This document shows, in pieces, positions 41,737-50,037 of a DNA stretch of 64,000 nt. The stretch covers positions 1 to 64,000 of the forward strand of contig JBIQJM010000010.1 of NCBI GenBank assembly GCA_044507525.1. The letters are read 5' to 3'. The position numbers and the translations under genes were made by a program. Every line of letters begins with the position of its first letter. The first letter of the stretch is position 1. The stretch comes from Zeimonas sp044507525. GTDB lineage: Bacteria > Pseudomonadota > Gammaproteobacteria > Burkholderiales > Burkholderiaceae_E. The notes below the pieces were generated by a model. The model was not told the origin of the DNA and did no database searches. It worked only from the letters and a program-made list of their open reading frames with translations.

Positions 41737-43137
41737 TCAGGGCGGCGCCGTGCGATAGTGCCGCGCGAGCATCCCCGCGATCGCGCACGACGCGATGCGC
41801 GTCTCGCGCGAATCGGCGCGGCTGGTGAGCACGATCGGCACCTTCGCGCCGAGCACGATGCCGGCGCTCGATGCGTCGCCCATGTGCTCGAGCTGCTTGG
41901 CGAGCATGTTGCCGCTCTCGAGATCCGGCGCCACGAGCACGTCGGCCTGCCCGGCCACCGGCGAGACGATTCCCTTGATGCGCGCCGCCGACGGCGAGAC
42001 CGCGTTGTCGAAGGCGAGCGGACCGTCGAGCACGCCGCCCGCGATCTGTCCGCGATCGGCCATCTTGCACAGCGCCGCCGCGTCGAGCGTCGCCGGCATC
42101 GCGGGGCTGACCGTCTCGACCGCGGCGAGGATCGCCACGCGCGGCTGCTCGACGCCGATCACGTGCGCGAGGTCGATCGCGTTGCGCACGATGTCGGCCT
42201 TGGCCTCGAGTCCGGGCGCGATGTTGATCGCGGCGTCGGTGATGACGAAGGGACGCGGATACGCGGGCGTCTGCATCAGGTAGCAGTGACTGATGCGCCG
42301 CTTCGTGCGCAGCCCGCCGGCGGACGAGACGACCGCGGCCATCAGTTCGTCGGTGTGCAGGCTGCCCTTCATCAGCGCCTCGACCTCGCCGCGTGCGGCG
42401 AGCTCGACCGCGCGTGCCGCCGCCGCATGACTGTGCGCGACCGCCTCGATGCGCACGCCCGCGAGGTCGACGCCGGCTTCGCGTGCCGCGGCTTCGAGCC
42501 GCGCGGGCGGCGCGACCAGCACCGGGTCGATCAGGCCCGCGTCGCGCGCATCGAGCGCCGCCGACAGGCTCAGCGGATCGCAGGGGTGCACGACGGCGAC
42601 GCGGATCGGATCGAAGGCGGCGACATGGTCGAGCAGGCGCTGCAAGCCGCCGCTGCCGGCGGACAGCCGCACCTCGGGCAGCGCCGCGCGCGAGTACTCG
42701 ATGCGCTCGTCGGGCGCGACGACCTCGGCCTCGCCGTCGACGACGACCGCGCCCGCCTGGTTCACCGCGCGGCATTGCAGCGTCACGCGGCGCGTGGCCG
42801 CATCGCGGGCGACGACCTCGACGCTGATCGCGAGCGTGTCGCCGACGCGCACGGGCGCGGCGAAGCGCAGCGTCTGGCCGAGATAGGTGCTGCCGGGCCC
42901 GGGCAGCCGCGTGCCGACGAGTCCCGGAAAGAGCGCGCCCGCCCACATTCCGTGCGACAGCACCGAATGGAAGCGGCTCGACGCGGCGATCGACGGATCG
43001 AGCGGCAGCGCGCTCTCGTCGCCGGAGAGCACGGCGTACAGCTGGATGTCCTGCGCGGTGAGCGTGCGCTCCAGGCTCTCGCGGTCGCCGACCGAGATCT
43101 CGTCGAAGGTGCGGTTGCGCAGGATTCCCATCGTCAT
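41737..43137 (-). CDS. MaoC-type enoyl-CoA hydratase / phosphate acetyltransferase fusion
   Basis: A 466-residue fusion. Residues ~1-150 form a hot-dog MaoC-like domain (AQDIQLYAVLSGDESALP and LSHGMWAGALFPGLV, with the catalytic Asp/His region). From ~165 a phosphotransacetylase/phosphotransbutyrylase domain follows (VVHPCDPLSLSAALDA, EALMKGSLHTDELM, VITDAAINIAP). The architecture is the known 'bifunctional enoyl-CoA hydratase/phosphate acetyltransferase' of proteobacteria. It may make acyl phosphates from acyl-CoA; no acetate-kinase gene follows here. The ATG at 43137 has AAGGAGA upstream; a longer in-frame reading to 43272 is Arg-rich and rejected. Confidence 0.9.
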   Translation of the reverse strand: MTMGILRNRTFDEISVGDRESLERTLTAQDIQLYAVLSGDESALPLDPSIAASSRFHSVLSHGMWAGALFPGLVGTRLPGPGSTYLGQTLRFAAPVRVGDTLAISVEVVARDAATRRVTLQCRAVNQAGAVVVDGEAEVVAPDERIEYSRAALPEVRLSAGSGGLQRLLDHVAAFDPIRVAVVHPCDPLSLSAALDARDAGLIDPVLVAPPARLEAAAREAGVDLAGVRIEAVAHSHAAAARAVELAARGEVEALMKGSLHTDELMAAVVSSAGGLRTKRRISHCYLMQTPAYPRPFVITDAAINIAPGLEAKADIVRNAIDLAHVIGVEQPRVAILAAVETVSPAMPATLDAAALCKMADRGQIAGGVLDGPLAFDNAVSPSAARIKGIVSPVAGQADVLVAPDLESGNMLAKQLEHMGDASSAGIVLGAKVPIVLTSRADSRETRIASCAIAGMLARHYRTAPP

Positions 43138-43525
43138 CGGCCCGTTCTCCTTGCGGGTTGCAGCGCCCCGGACAAGCGGACGCCGCCGGCTTCGAGGCGC
43201 GCGACGTCGAGCCGGTCGTACGCCTGCACGACCGGAGCGGGGGGCGTCGACGCCGCAGACGATCCGGAGCACCGGGCACAGGAAACGGCCCGGCTCTTCC
43301 AGAAACGTCCGACGCCTGGCCCGGCCGCGCAGACCGGGCGGCGTAGCCTCGATGGGCGTCCGTCGGCGTCTGCGACCCGGTTGGAATGTAGCGGAAACAC
43401 GTGGTTCCCGCCGCGGAACGCCCGCACCGAGCGCCGCGGCGAAAGCCGGCCGCTCAGCGCCCCTCGCCGGAAGATTCGTGCTTGCGGGAACCGGATCCGG
43501 AACCGGATCCAGCTGCGGGAAAGAT
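43138..43525. other. Intergenic region between MaoC-PTA gene and tRNA-Ala
   Basis: 388 bp without a credible gene. It should hold the promoter of the MaoC-PTA gene (minus strand), but I cannot point to clear -10/-35 boxes. The tandem palindromic 12-mers at 43487-43510 lie just past the 3' end of the tRNA. Confidence 0.5.
43487..43510. repeat. Two tandem copies of GGAACCGGATCC forming a hairpin
   Basis: GGAACCGGATCC occurs twice back to back. The central part (GGATCCGG-AA-CCGGATCC) folds into an 8-bp stem. It begins 16 bases after the tRNA 3' end in the direction of tRNA transcription, so it may mark tRNA transcript termination or processing. No U-run is present. Confidence 0.55.
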
Positions 43526-43601
<76 letters not shown>

Positions 43602-43612
43602 GAAGAGCGCGG

Positions 43613-43618
43613 ATTATA
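43613..43618 (-). promoter_or_regulatory. -10 box of the tRNA-Ala promoter
   Basis: A perfect TATAAT on the minus strand ends 11 bases before the mature tRNA 5' end, giving a start point only a few bases upstream of the tRNA. No good -35 hexamer is evident at 16-18 bp. Confidence 0.6.
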
Positions 43619-43648
43619 CACGCATGCGAAGCGCGTCCGCACCGCGCG

Positions 43649-44671
43649 TCACTGCAGCTTGGACAACTCCGAGCGGAACTCGCGCAGCACCTGCTCGGGC
43701 CGTTCGAGGCCCTTGGCGCGCGCCTCGGCGATCCACTTCAGTTCGATGGGCGAAGTGCGCGCGCGCACCGCCTCGACGAAGGCGCGGTCGGCGAAGTTCG
43801 CGCGTACGTCGCTCGCCTGCATCGCCGCCAGCGCGCGCCGGTCGACGTCGTCCCAGGCCTGCCCGAACATGCGCGCCGCATGCTCGCCGGACAGGCGCGC
43901 GATCGCCGCCTGGTCGGCGGCGTCGAGCCGGTTCCAGGTGGCCTGGTTCATCACGAACGCGAAGCTGGTGTTGTAGAGGCCGCCGGGAAAGACGACCCGA
44001 TAGCGGATGAGCTTCTCGAGGCGCAGCGAGTCGATGGTCTCGGCCGGGCCGAACAGGCCGTCGATCGCGCCCGAGGCGAGCAGTTCCTGCGCTTCGGCCG
44101 ACGGCTTGAGCACGATGTTGACGCCGATCGCCTTGCCGACGCTCGCGACCATGCCGCCGTCGCCGCGCAATTTCAGTCCCTGCAGGTCGGCGAGCGATTC
44201 GATCGGCTTCTTCAGCGTGTACAGCTGTCCGGGCCCGTGCGTGAACACGGCGATCACCTTCAGCCCGCGATGCTCGTTGAGCCGCACCAGGTGGCGGTCG
44301 AAGATGCGCTGGTAGGCGATCGAGTTCGCCTCGGCCGAATCGCCCGAGAACGGCATCTCGGCGAGCTGCGACAGCGTGTAGCGGTCCGGCGTGTAGCCGT
44401 GCACCGAATAGGAGACGTCGGCCAGCCCCTCGCGCACGGCATCGAAGGTTCCCGGCGGCGGCGACACCGGCTTCGGAAGGAGCTTGCAGACGACCCTGCG
44501 CGAAGTGGCCTTCGCGACTTCGTCGCACCACTTGCTCACCGTCTGCGTCAGCACGTGCGTGGCAGGCATCCAGCTCGACACGTTCAGTGTCACCTGCTCT
44601 GCGGCCATCGATCCGGTGGCCACGAAAAGCGCGATCGCGGCTGCCCCTGTGCGCCAGTTCGCGACGCCCAT
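43649..44671 (-). CDS. TRAP transporter substrate-binding protein (DctP family), orphan
   Basis: A 340-residue periplasmic receptor: signal peptide MGVANWRTGAAAIALF...MAAEQ, then VTLNVSSWMPATHVLTQTVSKWCDEV and the family loop GLADVSYSVHGYTPDRYTLSQLAEMPF. DctP receptors bind organic acids and deliver them to DctQ/DctM membrane proteins. No such membrane genes lie next to it, so it must use a transporter encoded elsewhere or act in sensing. It is downstream of the CysB-like regulator on the same strand (116-bp gap), which may control it. Confidence 0.9.
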   Translation of the reverse strand: MGVANWRTGAAAIALFVATGSMAAEQVTLNVSSWMPATHVLTQTVSKWCDEVAKATSRRVVCKLLPKPVSPPPGTFDAVREGLADVSYSVHGYTPDRYTLSQLAEMPFSGDSAEANSIAYQRIFDRHLVRLNEHRGLKVIAVFTHGPGQLYTLKKPIESLADLQGLKLRGDGGMVASVGKAIGVNIVLKPSAEAQELLASGAIDGLFGPAETIDSLRLEKLIRYRVVFPGGLYNTSFAFVMNQATWNRLDAADQAAIARLSGEHAARMFGQAWDDVDRRALAAMQASDVRANFADRAFVEAVRARTSPIELKWIAEARAKGLERPEQVLREFRSELSKLQ

Positions 44672-44787
44672 TTCTCGTTCTTCACTCCCGTTCGCGTGCG
44701 CCTCGTTGCGAGCGCCGCACCGCCGCAGAAGTATAAGTGTGCCCCCTGTCCGACCGCGGCGAACCGGGGCATCCCGGCGGTGGGGGA

Positions 44788-45735
44788 TTACCCGGGGGTG
44801 CGAACGCGCAGCGAACGCTTCGGCTCGATGGAGCGCTCGAAGACGCGCAGGTCGACGTCGGGCACGAAGAGCTCGATGAAGCTCAGTGCGAAGCCGCGCA
44901 GAAATGCGTCTCGCCGTACCGCCAGCTTGACCGAGTTCATTCCGAACAGCGCGCCGGCCGGCATCATCGCCAGGCCGCGATCCTGCCTCGGGTCGTAGGC
45001 GAGGCCGGTGACGATGCCGACGCCGAGCCCGACGTCGACGTAGGTCTTGATGACGTCGGAATCGATCGCCGACAGCACGATGTCGGGGCGCAGTCCCGCG
45101 TCGGCGAAGGCGCGATCGATGCGCCGGCGCCCGGCGAACTCCTCGACGTAGGTGATCAGCGGATGGCGCGCGAGCGCATGCAGCGACGGCGGCTGGCCGG
45201 CGAGCGGATGCTTCTTCGGGACGATGACGACGTGCTCCCACTCGAAGGCGGGGATCGAAACCAGTTCGTCGGCGTCCTGCGGCACCTCGGTGGCGATCGC
45301 GAAGTCGACTTCGCGCGCGAGCAGCAGTTGGGTGATCTGGCTGGGGCTGCCCTGCAGCAGGGTGAGGCGCACCGCCGGGTAGCGCCGGCGGAACTCGCGG
45401 ACGACGTTCGGCAGTGCGTAGCGCGCCTGCGTATGCGTCGTCGCGACGCGCAGTTCGCCGTCGTCGCGCGCCCGGTAGTCGGCGGTGACGCGCTCGATGC
45501 CGTCGATCTCGGCGAGCACGCGTTCGGCGCGCTCGAGCACCGCGCGCCCGGGCTCGGTGAAGCCGAGGATGCGCTTTCCGTGGCGCACGAAGACGTCGAC
45601 GCCGAGTTCGGCCTCGAGCTCGAGGATGCCGCGCGAGAGCGCGGGCTGCGAGGTTCCGATCGCCTGCGCGGCGCGCGTGAGGCTGAAGCCGTGGCGCGCG
45701 GTTTCGCGCAGGAAGCGGAGCTGCTGCAGGTTCAT
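44788..45735 (-). CDS. cysB: LysR-family regulator, CysB-like
   Basis: A 315-residue LysR regulator. The winged-helix start MNLQQLRFLRETARHGFSLTRAAQAIGTSQPALSRGILELE and the effector-domain segment DSDVIKTYVDVGLGVGIVTGLAYDP are diagnostic of the CysB/Cbl group. That group senses O-/N-acetylserine or sulfate status and controls sulfur assimilation. No cys genes are adjacent, so the symbol means family membership only. The Met at 45735 starts the conserved helix; longer readings are not family-like. The neighbouring TRAP receptor is a possible target. Confidence 0.88.
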   Translation of the reverse strand: MNLQQLRFLRETARHGFSLTRAAQAIGTSQPALSRGILELEAELGVDVFVRHGKRILGFTEPGRAVLERAERVLAEIDGIERVTADYRARDDGELRVATTHTQARYALPNVVREFRRRYPAVRLTLLQGSPSQITQLLLAREVDFAIATEVPQDADELVSIPAFEWEHVVIVPKKHPLAGQPPSLHALARHPLITYVEEFAGRRRIDRAFADAGLRPDIVLSAIDSDVIKTYVDVGLGVGIVTGLAYDPRQDRGLAMMPAGALFGMNSVKLAVRRDAFLRGFALSFIELFVPDVDLRVFERSIEPKRSLRVRTPG

Positions 45736-45769
45736 CGGGAAGCGCGCAAGGGATCGCCGCCGGCCCGGG

Positions 45770-47320
45770 TCAGGGCGCGCGGCATGCAAGGTCGGGGAAA
45801 TAGCGATCGCAAAAATAGCACGCGTCGCCGGGCAGCCAGCGCGGCACGGCATAGAAGCGGCGACGCACCTCGTCGAGCACGCGGTCGCGATAGACGTCGT
45901 AGCGAAAGCCGCGGCCGTCGATCAGGTGGAAGTCGGCGCCGCGGATATTGACCGTCGTGCGCGTCGTTCGATCGAAGTAGGCGTCGAATTCGTCGAGGCG
46001 ATCGCCGCGCCTGCGCACGATCAGGATGTCCTTGCCGTCGAGCGCACGGAAGTCGGTGAGGATGTCGTCGTGCCGGGCGTGGCTGGTGCCGGGCCCGAAC
46101 ACGATCACGTGCTCGCCGAGCGCGTGCCCGATCGTCACCGCCGGCGAATAGCCGTCGGAGGCGATCGTGTGCGTATCGCGCCAGGGACCGAGCGCCGCCG
46201 CGAGCTCGTCGTTGTGCACCGTCATCACGAGCCCCGGGTAGCTCTTCCAGTCGCGGAAGGTCTCGATCGGCAGCGCCGCGAGCACGCCGATGACGATCCA
46301 GTGCAGCAGCGCGAACAACGACGCGAAGGCGAGCGCGCGCGCCATCGATCGCGCGCTCGCCGTCAGCGCGAACCACAGCACCGCCGGAAAGACGAAGCTG
46401 GCGAGCCAGTGCAGGCCGATCGTCTTGACGAGCGAAAGGACCGCGAAGATGGCGAGCGGAACCAGCGCGAGGAAGCGCAGCGCCCGGCGCTCGCGCGCCG
46501 CCGCTTCGCCGCCGACGCGCGGGGCGCCGCGAACGCCGCGCAGCAGCCGCCACGCCACCGGCGGCGTGAGCACGTACGCGACGCCGAGCGCGTACAGCAG
46601 CGGCGTCTCCCACGACAGGCCGGCGCCGCCGTGCCGGTTGACGAGATTGAACATCACGTTCGGCCAGCAGTTCTGCACGTTCCAGGCGATCTGGATCGCG
46701 GCCGCCGGCAGCGAGCCGAGGACGATCCACGCCAGGCCGCGCAGCGATGCGGGCGTCGGGCGCCAGACCGAGTGCACGAACAGCGCGATCGCGAGCAGGC
46801 CGGCGAAGTACTTCGACAGCAGCGCGCCCGACAGCGCGATGCCGGCGAAGAGGAAGTCCGCCGTTCGCCCGCTCGCCTGCGCGCGCAGGTAGAGCGCGAC
46901 GGTGAGCGCGGCGAACAGCATCAGCGGGATGTCGGTGGTGATCGCGACGTTCCACGCGTTCAGCGGGACCAGCAGCAGCAGCGTGGCCGCCGACCAGGCG
47001 AGCGTCTCGTCCCGGCGCCGCATCAGCGCCCATCCGGTCCACGCGACCAGCGGCGGCACGGCCAGCGCCGGCAGGCGCAGCACGATGCTGCTGTCGGAGA
47101 CCCGGTCGAGCAGCGCGAGCCACCAGCCGATCATCGGCGGGTGGTCGTAGAAGCCCCAGTCGGGATTGCGCCCCCATTGCACGAAATAGGCTTCGTCGCT
47201 CGTCATCGGCAGCGCGGCGGCGAACCACGCGCGCAGGGCGGTGAGCACGAGCAGTGCGATCCAGAAGCTGCGGCGCGCGCGATCGGCATCGCCGAACGCG
47301 CGTTCGAACATCGATGTCAT
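45770..47320 (-). CDS. Membrane glycosyltransferase, GT39/ArnT-like (PMT_2 family)
   Basis: A 516-residue protein with ~10-12 hydrophobic segments. The first periplasmic loop has the catalytic-type pattern SDEAYFVQWGRNPDWGFYDHPPMIGW, with Asp-Glu and YDHPP typical of polyprenyl-phosphate-sugar dependent transferases (ArnT, GT39/GT83). The C-terminal ~130 residues form a soluble domain. The acceptor could be lipid A, another glycolipid or protein. It sits next to lptG/lptF, which supports a lipopolysaccharide role by proximity only. Met at 47320 was taken as start; another Met lies nine bases later. Confidence 0.88.
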   Translation of the reverse strand: MTSMFERAFGDADRARRSFWIALLVLTALRAWFAAALPMTSDEAYFVQWGRNPDWGFYDHPPMIGWWLALLDRVSDSSIVLRLPALAVPPLVAWTGWALMRRRDETLAWSAATLLLLVPLNAWNVAITTDIPLMLFAALTVALYLRAQASGRTADFLFAGIALSGALLSKYFAGLLAIALFVHSVWRPTPASLRGLAWIVLGSLPAAAIQIAWNVQNCWPNVMFNLVNRHGGAGLSWETPLLYALGVAYVLTPPVAWRLLRGVRGAPRVGGEAAARERRALRFLALVPLAIFAVLSLVKTIGLHWLASFVFPAVLWFALTASARSMARALAFASLFALLHWIVIGVLAALPIETFRDWKSYPGLVMTVHNDELAAALGPWRDTHTIASDGYSPAVTIGHALGEHVIVFGPGTSHARHDDILTDFRALDGKDILIVRRRGDRLDEFDAYFDRTTRTTVNIRGADFHLIDGRGFRYDVYRDRVLDEVRRRFYAVPRWLPGDACYFCDRYFPDLACRAP

Positions 47321-47394
47321 TGCTGCGGGTCGCCGCGCACGGGCACGGCGGAGTCGGACGGAAACGACGGCACGCGAGCGGCCCGCCGTGGTCC

Positions 47395-47424
47395 AAGAAA
47401 AAGGGCGCACATCGCTGTGCGCCC
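47395..47424 (-). terminator. Intrinsic terminator (minus strand)
   Basis: A perfect 9-bp stem GGGCGCACA/TGTGCGCCC with a four-base loop is followed on the minus strand by TTTTTCTT. This is the only textbook U-tract terminator I found in the window. It lies ~265 bases past the lptG stop and 74 bases before the glycosyltransferase start codon. Confidence 0.88.
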
Positions 47425-47429
47425 CGAAA

Positions 47430-47492
47430 ACGGCAGTGACTGCCGCCGAAACGGCAGGGACCGCTGCCAGTACGGCAGCGTTCGCTGCCCCT
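47430..47492. repeat. Three 21-base tandem repeats, each forming a hairpin
   Basis: Units start at 47430, 47451 and 47472, each with ACGGCAG and a CTGCC element that pairs with it (for example CGGCAG-TGA-CTGCCG and GGCAGC-GTTC-GCTGCC). The middles differ while the pairing is kept, which hints at RNA structure. They directly precede the terminator in the minus direction. Confidence 0.65.
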
Positions 47493-47688
47493 CCTCCTCC
47501 TCGAATGGGGGCCATCCTAATCGACCCCCCGGCGCTCGTCCACGCCTTTTGCGACATCGGGAATCCGGGATTTCCCGGAGTCCGCGGACCGATCGTCGGC
47601 CGGAGGGCGCCGCCGGACGCGAAGGCGAAGCGCGAGGGGCAGCCCGGCTCGCCGGCCGGAAAGGATCGCGCGCAGGGCATGCCGGCGC

Positions 47689-48822
47689 TCACCGCGTACG
47701 GTCCACCCAGGCGAGCATGCCGAGCGCGAGCACGAAGGCGGCGATGCTGGGAATGCTCACCGAGACGAGCGCCGGCCAGGTGTGCAGCAGGCCCAGGTGC
47801 GAGAACAGGCCGTTCAGGAAATGGAAGGCGATCCCGAGCATCACGCCGGCGAAGACCTTGTAGCCGATGCCCCCGGCGCGCGCCTGCAGGTATCCGAAGG
47901 GCAGCGCGAGCGCCATCATCACGATGACGGCCAGCGGATAGACGATCTTTTTCCACAGCGCGATCTCGTACTGCACGGCATTCTGCCGGTTCTCCCGCAG
48001 ATGGCGCACGTAGCGGTACAGCGCGATCGCGGACATCCGGTCGGGCTGCACCAGCAGCACGCCGAGCAGCGCCGGCGTGATCTCGCTCTGCCAGGCGCGT
48101 TGCGCCTCGTTCGTCTGCGAGGTGCGCACGAGCGGCACGTCGCCCGGCAGTTCCGCGTCGGCGAAGCGCGTCGACTCGACCTCCTCGAGCCGCCACGCGC
48201 CCGAGGCCTCGTAGTGCGCCGCACGCGCCTCGACGAGCTCGTACAGGCGCATCTGCGGATCGAACTCGAAGACGCGCACGTCGCGCAGGCTTCCGTCGGG
48301 CAGCAGCTCGCCGACGTTGACGAAGCGCAGCCGCTCCACGGCGCCCTCCGTGTCGCGCACCGAATCCTTCAGCCACAGTCCCGAACGGAACTGTCCGCCC
48401 GCCGACGCGCCGATCGAGGTCAGGCGCAGCTTCTGTGCCAGGGCGTCCGCGGGCGGCGCGAGTCCTTCGCCGACCAGCGCGGTGAGCAGGGCGAACACGA
48501 GACCGATCATCGCGATCGTCGACAGCGCCTGGCGACGGCCGAGGCCGGCGGCGCGCATCGCCGTGAACTCCGAGTTCGACGCGAACTGCGCGAGCGCGTA
48601 GATCGTGCCGATCAGCGCGGCGATCGGCATCAGCTCGTAGACGTGCGCCGGGAGCCCGAGCAGCACGAAGGCCACCGCGTGCGGAAGCCGATAGCCGCCG
48701 CGGCCGATGTCGTCGAGCTCGTTGATGAAATCGAAGAAGGCGAAGAGCGCGAGAAAGCCGAAGAGCACGAAGGCGACGGCCGCGCCGATCTGCAGGCCCA
48801 GGTAGCGGCGCAGGATCCTCAT
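47689..48822 (-). CDS. lptG: LPS export ABC transporter permease LptG
   Basis: A 377-residue YjgP/YjgQ family permease: MRILRRYLGLQIGAAVAFVLFGFLALFAFFDFINEL at the start, a central periplasmic beta-jellyroll (~130-270) and three C-terminal membrane helices (ALPFGYLQARAGGIGYKVFAG). With LptF and the LptB ATPase it extracts lipopolysaccharide from the inner membrane to the Lpt bridge. The Met at 48822 was chosen over one 12 bases upstream because it begins the amphipathic helix. It follows lptF on the same strand after 64 bp. Confidence 0.94.
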   Translation of the reverse strand: MRILRRYLGLQIGAAVAFVLFGFLALFAFFDFINELDDIGRGGYRLPHAVAFVLLGLPAHVYELMPIAALIGTIYALAQFASNSEFTAMRAAGLGRRQALSTIAMIGLVFALLTALVGEGLAPPADALAQKLRLTSIGASAGGQFRSGLWLKDSVRDTEGAVERLRFVNVGELLPDGSLRDVRVFEFDPQMRLYELVEARAAHYEASGAWRLEEVESTRFADAELPGDVPLVRTSQTNEAQRAWQSEITPALLGVLLVQPDRMSAIALYRYVRHLRENRQNAVQYEIALWKKIVYPLAVIVMMALALPFGYLQARAGGIGYKVFAGVMLGIAFHFLNGLFSHLGLLHTWPALVSVSIPSIAAFVLALGMLAWVDRTR

Positions 48823-48886
48823 CGCCGGGTGCACCCGGTGGCCGGCGCCGCGCGGCGCCGCGCGCTCGGCGGCCTCGTGGAGCGGC

Positions 48887-49981
48887 TCATGCGCGCGCCG
48901 CGCGCCAGCGCGCGAAACGGCGCCGCGGCAGCGTCGTGCGGCGGCGGAACAACCAGACGACCAGCGCGAGCATCACCGCGTGCAGCACCCAGACGCCTAC
49001 GCCGAACGACAGGCGCTCGCGCCCGATCCACGACTGGAACACGGTGAGCAGGTTGTTGTAGACGAGGTAGATCAGCAGCGCCGCCAGCAGGTTCACCGAA
49101 CGCCCGGCACGCGGGTTGATCGAAGCGAGCGGAATCGCGAGCAGCGCCATCAGCAGCGTCGACACCGGCAGGCTGATGCGCCAGGCGAGTTCGCCGAGAT
49201 TGCGCGGCGTCGGATCCGCGAGGAGCTCGCGCGTCGGCTTGAACTTCGCGCGATCCGCGGCGATGACCGCTTCGCGCGGTTCGAGCCGCAGCCCGTAGCG
49301 CCCGAACTCCATCAGCCGGAAGTCGGCCTGCCCGCGCGTGCCGTCGTAGCGGCGGCCGTCCTCGAGCACGAGGAAACGGCTGCCGTCGGTCCGGTTCTCG
49401 ATGCTGCCGCTGCGCGAGACGACGACCGAGAGCGAATCGCCGCGCGCCTGGGTGACGAACACGTTGCGCACCTCGGTCTCGTCCTCGTTCAGCGACTCGA
49501 CGAAGAACACGCGATTGGCGGAGACCGATTCGCGAAAGCGCCCGGGGGCCACCTGCGAGACGTCCTCGCGCTGCGCGAAGCGCTGCTGGTATTCGTTCGC
49601 CTGCCGGTTCGCCCACGGCGCGAGGAAGAAGGCGACGACCGTCACGAGCAGCGCGACCGGGACGGCGACGCCGAGCACCGGACGGATCCACGCGGTGAGG
49701 CTCATGCCGCTGGCGAACCAGATCACCATCTCCGAATCGCGGAAGGCGCGCGTGAGCGACATCAGCACGGCCACGTACACGGTGAGCACGAGCAGCACCG
49801 GCAGCACGTTGATGGCATTGAAGGCGATGAGCGGCAGTACGCTCGCCGTGTCGACGCGGTCGCTCGCCGCGCGACCGAGGAACCGGATCAGCGACGTCGT
49901 CAGCATGATGACGAACAGCGTCGCGAACACGACCCCGGCGAGGTTCAGCAGGTCTCGTCGCAGTGCTTTCTCGAACAGCAT
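48887..49981 (-). CDS. lptF: LPS export ABC transporter permease LptF
   Basis: A 364-residue YjgP/YjgQ family permease: MLFEKALRRDLLNLAGVVFATLFVIMLTTSLIRFLG, a periplasmic jellyroll (~130-260) and the C-terminal helix pair with PLASINPRAGRS and YNNLLTVFQSW. It is the partner of LptG. The gene is divergent from pepA with 56 bp between start codons, the conserved arrangement in proteobacteria. Confidence 0.95.
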   Translation of the reverse strand: MLFEKALRRDLLNLAGVVFATLFVIMLTTSLIRFLGRAASDRVDTASVLPLIAFNAINVLPVLLVLTVYVAVLMSLTRAFRDSEMVIWFASGMSLTAWIRPVLGVAVPVALLVTVVAFFLAPWANRQANEYQQRFAQREDVSQVAPGRFRESVSANRVFFVESLNEDETEVRNVFVTQARGDSLSVVVSRSGSIENRTDGSRFLVLEDGRRYDGTRGQADFRLMEFGRYGLRLEPREAVIAADRAKFKPTRELLADPTPRNLGELAWRISLPVSTLLMALLAIPLASINPRAGRSVNLLAALLIYLVYNNLLTVFQSWIGRERLSFGVGVWVLHAVMLALVVWLFRRRTTLPRRRFARWRAARA

Positions 49982-49997
49982 CGCGGGACGACCCTCG

Positions 49998-50003
49998 TAT
50001 AAT
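49998..50003 (+). promoter_or_regulatory. -10 box of the pepA promoter
   Basis: A perfect TATAAT lies 34 bases before the pepA start in the 56-bp gap to lptF. The -35 position would fall at the lptF start codon and shows no strong hexamer. It is likely the promoter of pepA-holC-DUF2486-valS. Confidence 0.6.
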
Positions 50004-50037
50004 CCGCCGGTCGACTCTCGAGAAGAAAGACGAAGCG

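Larger units (their letters stand above)
47321..47688. other. Structured intergenic region between lptG and the glycosyltransferase gene
   Basis: 368 bp without a credible gene. On the minus strand it contains three small hairpins made by 21-base repeats (47430-47492), then an intrinsic terminator (47395-47424), then 74 bases to the glycosyltransferase start. Either this is the 3' end of the lptF-lptG transcript or it is an attenuator/small RNA. Confidence 0.6.

Noticed and set aside
43138..43272. N-terminal extension of the MaoC-PTA protein
   Set aside because: The added residues are Arg/Pro-rich and unlike the family, and a good ribosome site precedes the ATG at 43137.
47430..47492. CRISPR array
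   Set aside because: Units are only 21 bases, contiguous without spacers, imperfect and self-complementary.
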